A stretch of 64,000 nt of DNA, taken from Bradyrhizobium sp. BR13661. Lineage in GTDB: Bacteria; Pseudomonadota; Alphaproteobacteria; Rhizobiales; Xanthobacteraceae. The stretch spans positions 236,101 to 300,100 of the forward strand of contig NZ_JARXWB010000008.1 of assembly GCF_029892425.1 (NCBI RefSeq). The letters run 5' to 3'. Positions within the stretch are counted from its first letter, which is position 1. Every line of letters begins with the position of its first letter. The notes below the pieces were generated by a model. That model ran no database searches and was not told the origin of the DNA. It was given only the letters and a program-made list of their open reading frames with translations. The position numbers and the translations under genes are program-made. Positions 26,552 through 35,051 of the stretch are shown piece by piece.

Positions 26552-27406
26552 CTACCGCCAGGTCGTGGTGAGCTTCTCCTGCACCTCCTCGACCCGTGTC
26601 CAGTCATTGCCGGAACACCAGAAGTGGCCGAACGCGCAGGCTTCGACATAGAGCTTGCCGGAGTTTTTCAGCGTCATCGTCCCATAATAGGTATCGCCGC
26701 TGGAGCGACTGTAGATGTTGCCGGTCCAGACGTCGTGCGCTTGCTGCTTCATGTTGACCAGCACGTTCTCGCCCCTGGTCGACGTCCCGGTCAGCGCATA
26801 ACCGCATAGCGCGGCGCCGCAACGTTCGATGCGGACCGGGCTCTTGTCACCGCTCTTGGCGCCATCGCTCTCCCACTCGCCGAGCGGCATATAGGCCGGG
26901 ACGTCATCGCTGCGCGGCGCCGTCCCGACGGTCTGATCGGACTGCGGAACGATCGGCGTATCGTTCCGCGAGAGATCAACGCGTGGCGGGTTGGTGCTCA
27001 GCGCCTCGAATTTGGGCGCCTCGAGTTTGGGCTGCTGCGGCATCACCACGGGCCGCGAATTCGTCGCGGCAAGAACGGGGGCTGGCAATGGCGGCGGTGG
27101 TGGAGGCGGCGCGGTGACTGTTGCTTGAGGCGGCCGAACAGGCGCAGCGGGAGCAACCGGCTGCGGCGCCTGAACCACCGGCGCAGCTGTGGGTGCGGGC
27201 GGCGGAGCCGGCGTCGTGTCGGCATCCTCGAACGACTTGTGATCCGTGGAGATCGAAACGCAGGACATCGATCGGCAATTGCGCGGCGCCTCGACGCGAA
27301 TGCGGTGGCCGTCGATCGTGAAATTGTAGGAACCGGCCTGCGCCGCGGACGCAACCGCAGTCAGTACGGTCAACGCGCCAAGCAAAGTCGCAGCAAGCCG
27401 CTTCAT
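26552..27406 (-). CDS. Secreted Pro-rich protein with DUF2147-like C-terminal domain (paralogue A)
   Basis: The 284-residue product has a signal peptide (to about residue 24), then a short domain [23 protein letters not shown], a Pro/Ala-rich linker (about 65-170), and a C-terminal DUF2147-like domain (GEWESDG..., [31 protein letters not shown]). It is divergently paired with a paralogue at 27603-28319 that has the same three-part layout. Cysteine pairs in the N-terminal (NCxxxxC) and C-terminal domains are shared. It is probably periplasmic; function unknown. Confidence 0.8.
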   Translation of the reverse strand: MKRLAATLLGALTVLTAVASAAQAGSYNFTIDGHRIRVEAPRNCRSMSCVSISTDHKSFEDADTTPAPPPAPTAAPVVQAPQPVAPAAPVRPPQATVTAPPPPPPPLPAPVLAATNSRPVVMPQQPKLEAPKFEALSTNPPRVDLSRNDTPIVPQSDQTVGTAPRSDDVPAYMPLGEWESDGAKSGDKSPVRIERCGAALCGYALTGTSTRGENVLVNMKQQAHDVWTGNIYSRSSGDTYYGTMTLKNSGKLYVEACAFGHFWCSGNDWTRVEEVQEKLTTTWR

Positions 27407-27602
27407 CGACGTCTCCCTCTTTGTCCCGGCGATGCTAGGCAGAAGAAGCGCTCACTGAATGTGCGCGGACTCACTCAAGCCACGGCACGGCGGTTGTGAC
27501 GTCCATCACGGAAGGCCCGACTGCGCCGGTCTAGGGTCGAACCACATCCAGTCCACCACCGACTCCAGCCCATACCGGACCCAAACCCTTTCGGAGGTTG
27601 TC

Positions 27603-28319
27603 ATGAACAAGCTCGCTATCGCCTTCACTGCAATGTTCCTCGCGTCGACCGCCGTCGCGCACGCCGGCAATGCGATCTCGTTTCAGATAGACGGCCAGCG
27701 CGTCCGCATCGAGAGGCCGCGCAATTGCTCGTCTCTCGATTGCCTCACCATCGCGACGCAAGATCTGTCGAACAAGTCGGACAAGTCGACCACAACCACG
27801 GCGCCGCCCGCGCCGGCTCCGATGCAGCAGCAGCCCGCACAGCAGGCGCCGGTGCAGGCCACCGCTCCGGCAGCTCCAGCTGCCCCTGCCGCTCCCGCAG
27901 CTCCCGTGATCGTTGCCGCCGCACCGTCCGTCGACACGACCACACCGCCCGCGCCCGTCGCACCTCCGGCACCTCCCGCACCAGTCGCTGCTGCGCCCGC
28001 TCCGGCCCCGGCGCCTGCAGTTGCTGCTCAGTCCGCGAACACGCCGGTCGGCGTGTGGGCGACCGAGGACAACAAGGGCAATGTGCGCGTCGAACAGTGC
28101 GGCACCAATCTCTGCGGCTATGCCGAGAAAACCAATGATCAGATCCTGGTCAACATGAAGCCCAGCGGCGCCAATTGGAGCGGTCGCATCCGCGATCCCA
28201 GGTCCGGCAAGAACTACGACTCGACGATCGCGCTTAAGAGTCCGAACGCGCTGCGCGTGCAGGGCGGTGCCTTCGGCGGCATGATCTGCGGCGGCGAAAC
28301 TTGGAAGCGCGTGAGCTGA
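27603..28319 (+). CDS. Secreted Pro-rich protein with DUF2147-like C-terminal domain (paralogue B)
   Basis: From the ATG at 27603 (GGAGG at 27593-27597) the product is 238 residues. It has a signal peptide ending AVAHA, the domain ISFQIDGQRVRIERPRNCSSLDC, an Ala/Pro/Val repeat linker (about 60-145), and a DUF2147-like domain (GVWATEDNKGNVRVEQCGTNLCGY...). It mirrors paralogue A on the other side of a 196-bp divergent gap. A strong terminator follows. The frame is open upstream to 27459, but that part has no ribosome binding site. Confidence 0.82.
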   Translation: MNKLAIAFTAMFLASTAVAHAGNAISFQIDGQRVRIERPRNCSSLDCLTIATQDLSNKSDKSTTTTAPPAPAPMQQQPAQQAPVQATAPAAPAAPAAPAAPVIVAAAPSVDTTTPPAPVAPPAPPAPVAAAPAPAPAPAVAAQSANTPVGVWATEDNKGNVRVEQCGTNLCGYAEKTNDQILVNMKPSGANWSGRIRDPRSGKNYDSTIALKSPNALRVQGGAFGGMICGGETWKRVS

Positions 28320-28365
28320 CACCGGACGCCAGCGCCGCTGGCAAAGGTTCTTGTTCTCAAGATGG

Positions 28366-28400
28366 CGCCACGTCCCTTACCCCCGGGACGTGGCGTTTGC
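28366..28400 (+). terminator. Rho-independent terminator
   Basis: An 11-bp perfect stem (CGCCACGTCCC / GGGACGTGGCG) with an 8-base loop is followed by TTTGC, 46 bp after the stop of paralogue B. Confidence 0.8.
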
Positions 28401-28499
28401 ACGTTCTCCGGTCCCGTGCGACAGATGTTCATCCGCCATTCAGCAATCTCCGGCTGATATCAGCCAATCTCGCCTCGCGTTCTCACCGGGACCTCAATC

Positions 28500-29975
28500 G
28501 TGGCTTTGATGGTGGCTTGGCGCCGCTTCATGTTTGCTTTGCCGCTGCTGGCACTGCCGCTGGCCGGCGCGGACAATGCGCGCGCATCCGACGCGATCGA
28601 GCTCGCCCAGGCGCAGCCACAGGCACAAGCAACGCCCGTACCTTCTGCGACTCCATCGGCTTCGCCGACGCCGGCCACCGATACACAGTCCACCTCAGTC
28701 GAGCCGATCGGCAACGTCGCGACCGTCACGGGCATCGCAACCGTGGTCCGCGACAAGAACTCCTATCCGCTGAAGGTGCGCGACGACATCTATCTCAATG
28801 ATGTCGTGCAGACGTCCTCGAACTCGTCGCTCGGCATCACCTTCAATGACGCTACCACGTTCAATCTCTCCGCCAGTGCCAAGATCACCATCGACAATTA
28901 TGTCTATGAGGACGGCGGCAAGCAGAACTCGGCGATCTTCGACATCGGCAAGGGCACGGTCGCCTTCGTCGCAGCGGCGGTGGCGAAAACCGGCGACATG
29001 AAGATTGCGACCCCGACCGCTACGCTCGGCATCCGCGGCACCACCGGTGTCGTCGACGTGCCCGAGGGCGGCGCGGGCGCGCAGAGCGCCAACAACGTCA
29101 ACATCAAGCTCTATCCCGACGCCGACGGCCGGGTCGGCCATATCGACGTCAACGACCGCGCCAGCGGCACGCGGCTTGGCGCGCTGACGCAAGGATCGAG
29201 CGGCTTTGCGATCCGGCCGGGTACGGCCGGCCCGGGCGGCACGCGCTTCGCAGCGGTGCCGATCACGATCCCGCCGCAACAGCTCGCGCGCGACCGCGGC
29301 TTCGTCAGCCAGGTGCATGAGGCGCAGACCACCGGCCGCCAGATCGTCACCGAGCAGCGCGACTTCCGCCGCGCCAACCCGACCGCAGTCAGCCGGATTC
29401 CGCGCCCGGCACAGCCGCCGCAACAACAGCAATTGCGGCCGAACCCGGCGCCGAACCAGCAGCAGCCGCAGCGGCCGAATGGTCAGCCGGGCCAGCCCGG
29501 TCAGAACAACCGTCCGGGTCAGCAGCAGCCGGGTTCGCCGAACCGCCAAGGCACGCAAAAAGGCACGCAACAGGGAACGCAACCAGGCACGCAGCAACCG
29601 CAGCGCCAAGGTGGTGCCGCGCAGCCGGGCACGCCGCGCGCCGGGCAGAATCAGCAGCAGCCGGGCCAGCAGCAAGGCACGGGGCAGCCGGCCGCCCAGC
29701 CGCGCACCGGACAAGGCACGCAGCCCGGTGCCACACCGCAGCCGCAGCGCAGCGGACAATCTCCGCAGCCCGGAGCGGTCACGCCGGCGCAGCCGAACGG
29801 CACCACGCCGCAAACGCCGCGCACCGGAGTGCAGCCCGCCGCGCAGCCGACGGCCCAGCCGCAACAAGGCGCCGCACCGCGCCAGCCCGGTTTCCAGCAG
29901 CGCCTGCCCGGCGCCCAACGCCCCGCCGCGCCGCGCAAACCGGCGCCGGCTCCGAAGGAAAAGAAGAAGCGGTAG
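28500..29975 (+). CDS. FecR-domain protein with long Q/P/G-rich tail
   Basis: The product is 491 residues from the GTG at 28500; an ATG at 28509 is an alternative. It has a signal peptide, then a FecR-like domain at about 65-190 (GNVATVTGIATVVRD, LKVRDDIYLNDVVQTSSNSSLGITF, IATPTATLGIRGTTGVVDV). This type of FecR domain is found in periplasmic or surface proteins unrelated to iron sensing. Residues about 300-490 are a low-complexity tail rich in Gln, Pro, Gly and Arg with repeated GTQ and QPG units, ending in APKEKKKR. No membrane-anchor or sigma-binding region is seen. Confidence 0.82.
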   Translation: MALMVAWRRFMFALPLLALPLAGADNARASDAIELAQAQPQAQATPVPSATPSASPTPATDTQSTSVEPIGNVATVTGIATVVRDKNSYPLKVRDDIYLNDVVQTSSNSSLGITFNDATTFNLSASAKITIDNYVYEDGGKQNSAIFDIGKGTVAFVAAAVAKTGDMKIATPTATLGIRGTTGVVDVPEGGAGAQSANNVNIKLYPDADGRVGHIDVNDRASGTRLGALTQGSSGFAIRPGTAGPGGTRFAAVPITIPPQQLARDRGFVSQVHEAQTTGRQIVTEQRDFRRANPTAVSRIPRPAQPPQQQQLRPNPAPNQQQPQRPNGQPGQPGQNNRPGQQQPGSPNRQGTQKGTQQGTQPGTQQPQRQGGAAQPGTPRAGQNQQQPGQQQGTGQPAAQPRTGQGTQPGATPQPQRSGQSPQPGAVTPAQPNGTTPQTPRTGVQPAAQPTAQPQQGAAPRQPGFQQRLPGAQRPAAPRKPAPAPKEKKKR

Positions 29976-29999
29976 AGAGCGCGCTCCAGCCTCTCCACC

Positions 30000-30079
30000 C
30001 GTCATTGCGAGCGCAGCGAAGCAATCCAGAGTCCCTCCGCGGAAAGATTCTGGATTGCTTCGCTGCGCTCGCAATGACG
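30000..30079. repeat. Intergenic palindromic repeat (CGTCATTGCGAGC family)
   Basis: Long arms (CGTCATTGCGAGCGCAGCG... and its complement) pair almost perfectly over about 32 bp around a short centre. It separates the convergent FecR and Nudix genes and could terminate both. Confidence 0.85.
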
Positions 30080-30104
30080 TTGTGGGAACAGCCGAACGGA
30101 AACC

Positions 30105-30683
30105 TCACGCCTCGCCGCGCAGCCAGGCCTTCACCTTCTGCAACAGGCCGTGCCGAAACTCGTCAACGGACGCCACCTCGGCCGGAGTCAACGTCTCCAA
30201 GGCCGCGTCGACATCATCGGCTGCCAGCGTTGGCGTCGGCTCGGGCGCGGGCGCGGGGGACGGCGCAAGTCCCGCCGCGGCAATGGCGATCGGGCCAACC
30301 TGGGTGAGGAAGGCGCGCTCATATTCACGCGACAGGCGCGCGAGCGCGTCGTCCAGCGTTACCCAGTCGACCGCCTTGATGTCACTCATCAGTTTGCGGA
30401 CGGGACCGCCCTCGGCCTCCATCCGCCAGAAATGCACGACTTTCGAGCGCCCGCCCGACTGGTACACGAGCGTGCCCAGAAACTCGTGCATGGCGACCTC
30501 GTGGCCGGTCTCCTCCAGCACCTCGCGGTGCGCGGCCTCCTTCGGCGTTTCGCCGTCGTCGAGCTTGCCCTTCGGCAACACCCATTCATTGCGCTTGCGC
30601 TGACGCACGATGGCCATCAGCGGCGTGTCGCCACGCCGCAGCACAATACCACCCGCCGCCATGACCGGCGCCCGCGCCATCAC
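30105..30683 (-). CDS. Nudix hydrolase
   Basis: The 192-residue product has a Nudix box GKLDDGETPKEAAHREVLEE followed by TGHEV near residues 40-64, matching GX5EX7REUXEEXGU. The preceding WVLPKGK is typical of the diadenosine polyphosphate/MutT branch. Nudix enzymes hydrolyse nucleoside diphosphate-linked substrates; the substrate is not evident. A C-terminal extension of about 60 residues, Pro/Ala-rich then helical, lies beyond the catalytic domain. Confidence 0.9.
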   Translation of the reverse strand: MMARAPVMAAGGIVLRRGDTPLMAIVRQRKRNEWVLPKGKLDDGETPKEAAHREVLEETGHEVAMHEFLGTLVYQSGGRSKVVHFWRMEAEGGPVRKLMSDIKAVDWVTLDDALARLSREYERAFLTQVGPIAIAAAGLAPSPAPAPEPTPTLAADDVDAALETLTPAEVASVDEFRHGLLQKVKAWLRGEA

Positions 30684-30749
30684 AAGTCCCGTCGAATCGT
30701 CGTTTGGTCCCCACCGAAATTATAGACGCCCGGCGCGGCGGAATGAAGA

Positions 30750-31613
30750 CTACTTCCTGCGAAGCAGGGCTTGCCCCGCTTGGATGCGCGTTCCCTCGGC
30801 TATCCCGTCGCAGAACGAAAAGTCACCCGGCGCCAGGATGATGATAGTCGAGCCGTGCTCGAACCAGCCGAGCTCCTCGCCCTTGGTCACGTTGACATCG
30901 CAGGGAAAATTGACCGGCCCCCTGGTCTGAGCGTTCAACACCATGTCGAGGAAGTGCAGCCGGATGCTGGCGACGAGAATCGCCGCCACCGGCACCAGCG
31001 TCACGGCCTCGCCGGTTGCCAGATGCGTGCGGATCACCGCGCGCTCGTTCTTGCAGAACAGGCGCTCGACCCTTTTCAGCGCAATCGGATTGACGTTCCA
31101 GACGTCGCCATGGATCAGCGTGACGCGCTCGATATGCGCGTCGTACGGCGCATGAAAGCGATGATACATGCTCGAGGTCAGCCGCAGGGTCACGAAGCTG
31201 CCGTTGCGGTGCTGCTCGACCAGTGCGGGGTCGCCAAGCAGATCGAGCAACGAATAGGGCGCGCCCTTGACCTGGAACAGCTCGGTGTCGGCGATCCGGC
31301 CATGGGCGCCGACGATGCCGTCCGAAGGGCTGGCAATCACGGAAGCATCCGGATCGAATGGCCGCAGGCCCGGTTTCAGCTCCCGGGTGAAGCAGTCGTG
31401 GAGGCTGGTGAAATGGTCCTTCTTCGCCTCCGACAGATCGAGGTCGGAGAACAGCTTCCAGAGCGCGATGGAGCCGTCCCGCACCAGCGGGTTCTCGATC
31501 TTGGAAAACCAGCCCATGAAGCGGGTCAGCGCCGCGCGGGGGATACGGTTGGTCAACAGGAAGTTGAGATCTTCCTGCTGGGTGAAAGAGGCGATGAGGG
31601 CTTTGACTGTCAT
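30750..31613 (-). CDS. psd: Phosphatidylserine decarboxylase proenzyme
   Basis: Psd converts phosphatidylserine to phosphatidylethanolamine at the inner membrane. The 287-residue proenzyme has the self-cleavage motif at GST 254-256, so Ser255 should become the pyruvoyl group. Other conserved parts are PSDGIVGAHG (Asp98) and MYHRFHAPYDA (His154), which with Ser255 form the processing triad. It is the larger, Psd-I-like form. It is divergent from the class III aminotransferase gene with only 35 bp between starts, and a phospholipid N-methyltransferase gene lies nearby. Confidence 0.93.
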   Translation of the reverse strand: MTVKALIASFTQQEDLNFLLTNRIPRAALTRFMGWFSKIENPLVRDGSIALWKLFSDLDLSEAKKDHFTSLHDCFTRELKPGLRPFDPDASVIASPSDGIVGAHGRIADTELFQVKGAPYSLLDLLGDPALVEQHRNGSFVTLRLTSSMYHRFHAPYDAHIERVTLIHGDVWNVNPIALKRVERLFCKNERAVIRTHLATGEAVTLVPVAAILVASIRLHFLDMVLNAQTRGPVNFPCDVNVTKGEELGWFEHGSTIIILAPGDFSFCDGIAEGTRIQAGQALLRRK

Positions 31614-31648
31614 GAATCTGTCAGCTGGTCCGGTTAGCGCTTGTTGTC

Positions 31649-33313
31649 ATGGAAACGACACTCCCGATTCTCTCATTTTCCGTGGCCGCCGCAGCGTCTG
31701 CTGCCGCCGTCCTTCCGAAGATCAAGGCGCGGGTCGAGCTGTCCCGCGCCAAGCACCGCTCGCTCGCCGGACACTCCAAGATGTCGCGCCGGGTGGCCAA
31801 GCTGCTGCCGTTCTACGAGTTCGAAGGTGACAAATACTTCGGCTGCGACGGCGCGCCGGCGAACGTGGTGATGCAGCGCAAGGACGCCTTCTTCCGCCTC
31901 GCGCGCATCTATGCCGATCGCTACCCCAAGGGTCGCACGATGACGAAGGAGGCGGCGGAGACGATCTCCGACCTCAACTTCACCGAGAGCTACCGCGTGC
32001 CGTTCCAGTTCTCGCGTCTCGTCCGCGAGCATCTGGGCACCTCGACCTTCATGGAATCCTCGAGCGGTGTCACCGTCACCGATGTCGACGGCAACACCTC
32101 CTACGACCTCACGGGGTCCTACGGCGTCAACATCTTCGGTAACGACTTCTACAAGGAGTGCATCGAGGGCTCCGAGAAGCGCGCGCATGCGCTCGGCCCG
32201 GTGCTCGGCCCCTACCACCCCGTCATTCTCGAAAACGTGCAGCGGCTCTGCCAGATCTCGGGCCTCGACGAAGTCTCGTTCCACATGTCCGGCACCGAAG
32301 CCGTCATGCAGGCGGTGCGCCTCGCGCGCTACCACACCAAGCGCACGCATCTGGTTCGTTTCGCCGGCGCCTATCACGGCTGGTGGGGCGACGTGCAGCC
32401 CGGCGTCGGCAATCCTATCCCAGCGCACGAGACCTACACCCTCTCCGAGATGTCGGAGAAGACGCTGCACGTGTTGAAGACGCGCAAGGACATCGCCTGC
32501 GTGCTGGTCAACCCGCTGCAGGGCCTGCATCCGAATGTCAACGCGCCCGGCGATTCCTCGCTGGTCGATAGCTCCCGCGGCGGCAATTTCGATCGCGCGG
32601 CCTACACCGAATGGCTGAAGAAGCTGCGCGAAATCTGCACCGAGCGCGGCATTGTCTTGATCTTCGACGAGGTCTTCGTCGGCTTCCGTCTCGCTGCCGG
32701 CGGCGCCCAGGAATATTTCGGCGTCAAGGCCGACATGGTGACCTACGGCAAGAGCCTCGCCGGCGGCCTGCCGGTCGGCGTGGTCTGCGGCAAGCGCGAC
32801 CTGATGCGCCGCTTCAACGACGACCGCCCGGCCGACATCTGCTTTGCCCGCGGCACCTTCAACTCGCATCCCTACGTCATGACGGCGATGGACGAGTTTT
32901 TGAGCCGGCTCGCCAGCCCGAACTTCCGCGCCATCTACGATGGTCTGGATGCGACCTGGAACGGCCGCGTCGCCAAGCTCAACAAGATGATGAGCGACGC
33001 CAAGCTGCCGGTGCAGTTCGCAAACTTCTCGTCGATCTGGACAGTGAAATACACCACCCCGTCGCGCTACAACTGGATGCTGCAATATTACCTGCGCGCC
33101 GAAGGCCTGGCGCTGAGCTGGGTCGGCACCGGCCGGCTGATCTTCAGCCTCAACTACACCGACGCCGACTTCGCCGAGGTCGCCGATCGCTTCGTCCGCG
33201 CCGCCGAGAAGATGAAGGCCGACGGCTTCTGGTGGCACGATGGCGTGCTCACCAACAAGAACATCAAGCGGCAGATCCTGAAAGAGATGCTGGCCAAGCG
33301 CTTCGGGCGCTGA
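31649..33313 (+). CDS. Class III aminotransferase (glutamate-1-semialdehyde aminotransferase-like) with N-terminal extension
   Basis: The 554-residue product is a PLP-dependent class III aminotransferase: SFHMSGTEAVMQAVRLAR, FAGAYHGWWGDVQPG, LIFDEVFVGFR and the PLP lysine K368 in VTYGKSLAGGLPVG. It differs from HemL in having about 130 extra N-terminal residues, starting with a hydrophobic stretch (PILSFSVAAAASAAAVLP) and a basic segment. The first part may anchor it to the membrane. The substrate is unknown. Its neighbours make phospholipids, so a role in an amino-lipid or lipid head group is possible but unproven. Confidence 0.85.
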   Translation: METTLPILSFSVAAAASAAAVLPKIKARVELSRAKHRSLAGHSKMSRRVAKLLPFYEFEGDKYFGCDGAPANVVMQRKDAFFRLARIYADRYPKGRTMTKEAAETISDLNFTESYRVPFQFSRLVREHLGTSTFMESSSGVTVTDVDGNTSYDLTGSYGVNIFGNDFYKECIEGSEKRAHALGPVLGPYHPVILENVQRLCQISGLDEVSFHMSGTEAVMQAVRLARYHTKRTHLVRFAGAYHGWWGDVQPGVGNPIPAHETYTLSEMSEKTLHVLKTRKDIACVLVNPLQGLHPNVNAPGDSSLVDSSRGGNFDRAAYTEWLKKLREICTERGIVLIFDEVFVGFRLAAGGAQEYFGVKADMVTYGKSLAGGLPVGVVCGKRDLMRRFNDDRPADICFARGTFNSHPYVMTAMDEFLSRLASPNFRAIYDGLDATWNGRVAKLNKMMSDAKLPVQFANFSSIWTVKYTTPSRYNWMLQYYLRAEGLALSWVGTGRLIFSLNYTDADFAEVADRFVRAAEKMKADGFWWHDGVLTNKNIKRQILKEMLAKRFGR

Positions 33314-33343
33314 GGCCAGCTCTTTCCGCACAACCACAACCAC

Positions 33344-33425
33344 CGTCATTCCGGGGCGGCTCGAGGAGCCGAACCCGGAATCCCGAGATTCCGGGTTCGA
33401 TGCTGCGCATCGCCCCGGAATGACG
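33344..33425. repeat. Intergenic palindromic repeat (CGTCATTCCGGGG family)
   Basis: Outer arms CGTCATTCCGGGGCG / CGCCCCGGAATGACG and inner AACCCGGAATC / GATTCCGGGTT pair around the centre. It lies in the convergent gap between the aminotransferase and the Mpo1-like gene. Confidence 0.85.
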
Positions 33426-33462
33426 GAGCTAGCGGCAGCCCCCAAGACGTGGATGCCCGGCA

Positions 33463-33485
33463 CAGGGCCGGGCATGACGTAACCA
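33463..33485. terminator. Hairpin in convergent gap
   Basis: An 8-bp perfect stem (ATGCCCGG / CCGGGCAT) with a 7-base loop. It lacks a clear T-run on either side, so termination is possible but not certain. Confidence 0.4.
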
Positions 33486-33519
33486 TCAGACATCGGAGTG
33501 CTTGTTAGGCGCGGCGCGC

Positions 33520-34179
33520 TCAGGCGTGCTGCTCTTCGAGAACAGGCTCGTCGATGAAGCCCAGCGTGTGCTCGGGGTTGAGATGCAGGCCCGGATCCAT
33601 CAGCTCGCCGCGCATCAGCGCCACCGGAGCGCTGCGATAGAGCATCAAATCGTGGAACGGGTCGGTCAGGATCTTGGTCATCCAGACGAGGCCGGTCTCG
33701 ACGTCGCGGATGAAGAACAGGTGCACGGTGCGGAACAGCAGACCGCCGCCGCCGATCACCAGCCAGATCTTGGCGACCTGCCGCATGAAGTCGGCCGCTG
33801 TCGCCCACGGGGTGAACAGGCCGAACAGCGTCGGATCGACCACCAGCACCAGCGGCGACAGCGCCCAGATCGCCATCAGCACGACCTTGCGCTGAAGGTT
33901 GTAGCCGACCTTGATGTCTTCCTTGTACTCGTGCGTCGCCTGGTTGATGTGGTCGTAATCATGCGGCTCGAAGAAGAAGTGTCCGGCCTGGCGCGAGGTC
34001 ATCGAGACCAGCCAGCCGACCAGCGCCGAGATCATGGGATCGACGAACAGCCAGACATAGGCAAAGAGGAAGCTCAGCGCGCTGACGAAGTGCAGGCTCT
34101 GATTGATGCGGCTGTGGTGATAGTAGCGATGGTCGTCCCAGCGCTGGATCCGCAGCTGCTCGAGGTAATTCTTGATCAT
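33520..34179 (-). CDS. Mpo1/DUF962-like His-rich membrane protein
   Basis: From the ATG at 34179 (GGGGGAG before it) the product is 219 residues. The N-terminal half carries clustered histidines and membrane segments: WDDHRYYHHSRINQSLHFVS, then a hydrophobic pair and GHFFFEPHDYDHINQATHEY. The arrangement, especially Q..GHFFFE after two helices, resembles the DUF962/Mpo1 family of Fe(II)-dependent 2-hydroxy-fatty-acid dioxygenases. Two more membrane segments follow. This is family-level resemblance only. It sits between lipid genes, which is consistent with a lipid or fatty-acid substrate. Confidence 0.6.
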   Translation of the reverse strand: MIKNYLEQLRIQRWDDHRYYHHSRINQSLHFVSALSFLFAYVWLFVDPMISALVGWLVSMTSRQAGHFFFEPHDYDHINQATHEYKEDIKVGYNLQRKVVLMAIWALSPLVLVVDPTLFGLFTPWATAADFMRQVAKIWLVIGGGGLLFRTVHLFFIRDVETGLVWMTKILTDPFHDLMLYRSAPVALMRGELMDPGLHLNPEHTLGFIDEPVLEEQHA

Positions 34180-34232
34180 GATCTCCCCCAAAATGCTTTC
34201 GGGTTCAGGATTTACAGGGATTCGATGTACGC

Positions 34233-34261
34233 CGTGTGACATCATCATTTTGTCATATGAC
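34233..34261. promoter_or_regulatory. Possible regulatory site upstream of the Mpo1-like gene
   Basis: CGTGTGACATCA at 34233-34244 matches 11 of 12 bases of CGTGTGACGTCA at 36166-36177, upstream of the GT4 gene. Both stand in the same orientation, 54 and 62 bp before the respective start codons. A 10-bp palindrome GTCATATGAC follows at 34252-34261. Confidence 0.35.
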
Positions 34262-34328
34262 GAAGCAGCGACGCGGTGACGCACGCGAATGCGTGAGCGG
34301 CGGACAGGCCGCCGCTCTTGCAGCCCGC

Positions 34329-35018
34329 TCAGGCTGCCTTGGCGACGTCGACCTTGCGGAAGCGCACCAGCGAGAAATGACCGAGCGGCGGAATCAGGCG
34401 ACGCTCGGCGAGCTCGATGCCATGCGCGCCGGCGAGCCATTTGGCATAGCGCGACCAGGCGAACTCGGCGGTGCGGAAGCCGAGCGGACGCACCACCGGC
34501 TGCAGCTTCTGTTCGATGAAGCGGCGCATGCCGGTGTCGGCGCTGACGCGGGTGAGGATGATCAGCTCGCCGCCCGGACGCAGCACGCGGGCGAATTCGT
34601 CGAGCGCCTTCTCCGGGTTCGGCACGGCGGTGACGACATATTGTGCCATCACGACGTCAAAGGAATTGTCGGGGAATTCGAGCTTCTCGGCGTCCATCAC
34701 CGCAAGGCCCTCGACGTTCTTGAGGTTGCCTTCGCGAACGCGACGGCGGGCCTTGTCGAGCATCGCATCCGAAATGTCGGTGCCGAAGATGCGCAGATTG
34801 GGGGCATAGAGCGGCAGCGAAATGCCGGTGCCGACGCCGACCTCGAGCACGCGACCGCCGATCTTGTTGGTGGCTGCGATCGCGGCCTGACGGCCCTTGG
34901 CGAACACACCGCCGAACACGAGATCGTAAACGGGCGCCCAGCGGTCATAGGCCTGCTCGACCGAGCCACGGGTGAGGTCGAGCTGCTGGGTGCCGTCAAG
35001 GTTCATGATCTTAGCCAT
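34329..35018 (-). CDS. pmtA: Phospholipid N-methyltransferase (Rhodobacter-type Pmt)
   Basis: The 229-residue SAM-dependent methyltransferase shows motif I VLEVGVGTGISLPLY near residue 56, then FGTDISDAMLDKAR, FDVVMAQYVVTAVPNPEKAL and RVLRPGGELIILTR. The start region LTRGSVEQAYDRWAPVYDLVFG is typical of the Rhodobacter-type phosphatidylethanolamine methyltransferases that lead to phosphatidylcholine. PE would come from Psd, encoded nearby. Bradyrhizobium is known to carry several Pmt enzymes, so this may be one of a set with partial methylation activity. A hairpin lies at 34295-34317 downstream. Confidence 0.85.
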   Translation of the reverse strand: MAKIMNLDGTQQLDLTRGSVEQAYDRWAPVYDLVFGGVFAKGRQAAIAATNKIGGRVLEVGVGTGISLPLYAPNLRIFGTDISDAMLDKARRRVREGNLKNVEGLAVMDAEKLEFPDNSFDVVMAQYVVTAVPNPEKALDEFARVLRPGGELIILTRVSADTGMRRFIEQKLQPVVRPLGFRTAEFAWSRYAKWLAGAHGIELAERRLIPPLGHFSLVRFRKVDVAKAA

Positions 35019-35051
35019 CGATGAGGTTCTCGCTGTGGGTCAAAATATGGA

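Noticed and set aside
31673..33808. A 711-residue open frame on the minus strand
   Set aside because: It runs antisense to the aminotransferase gene, which has clear PLP motifs on the plus strand; high GC keeps opposite frames open.
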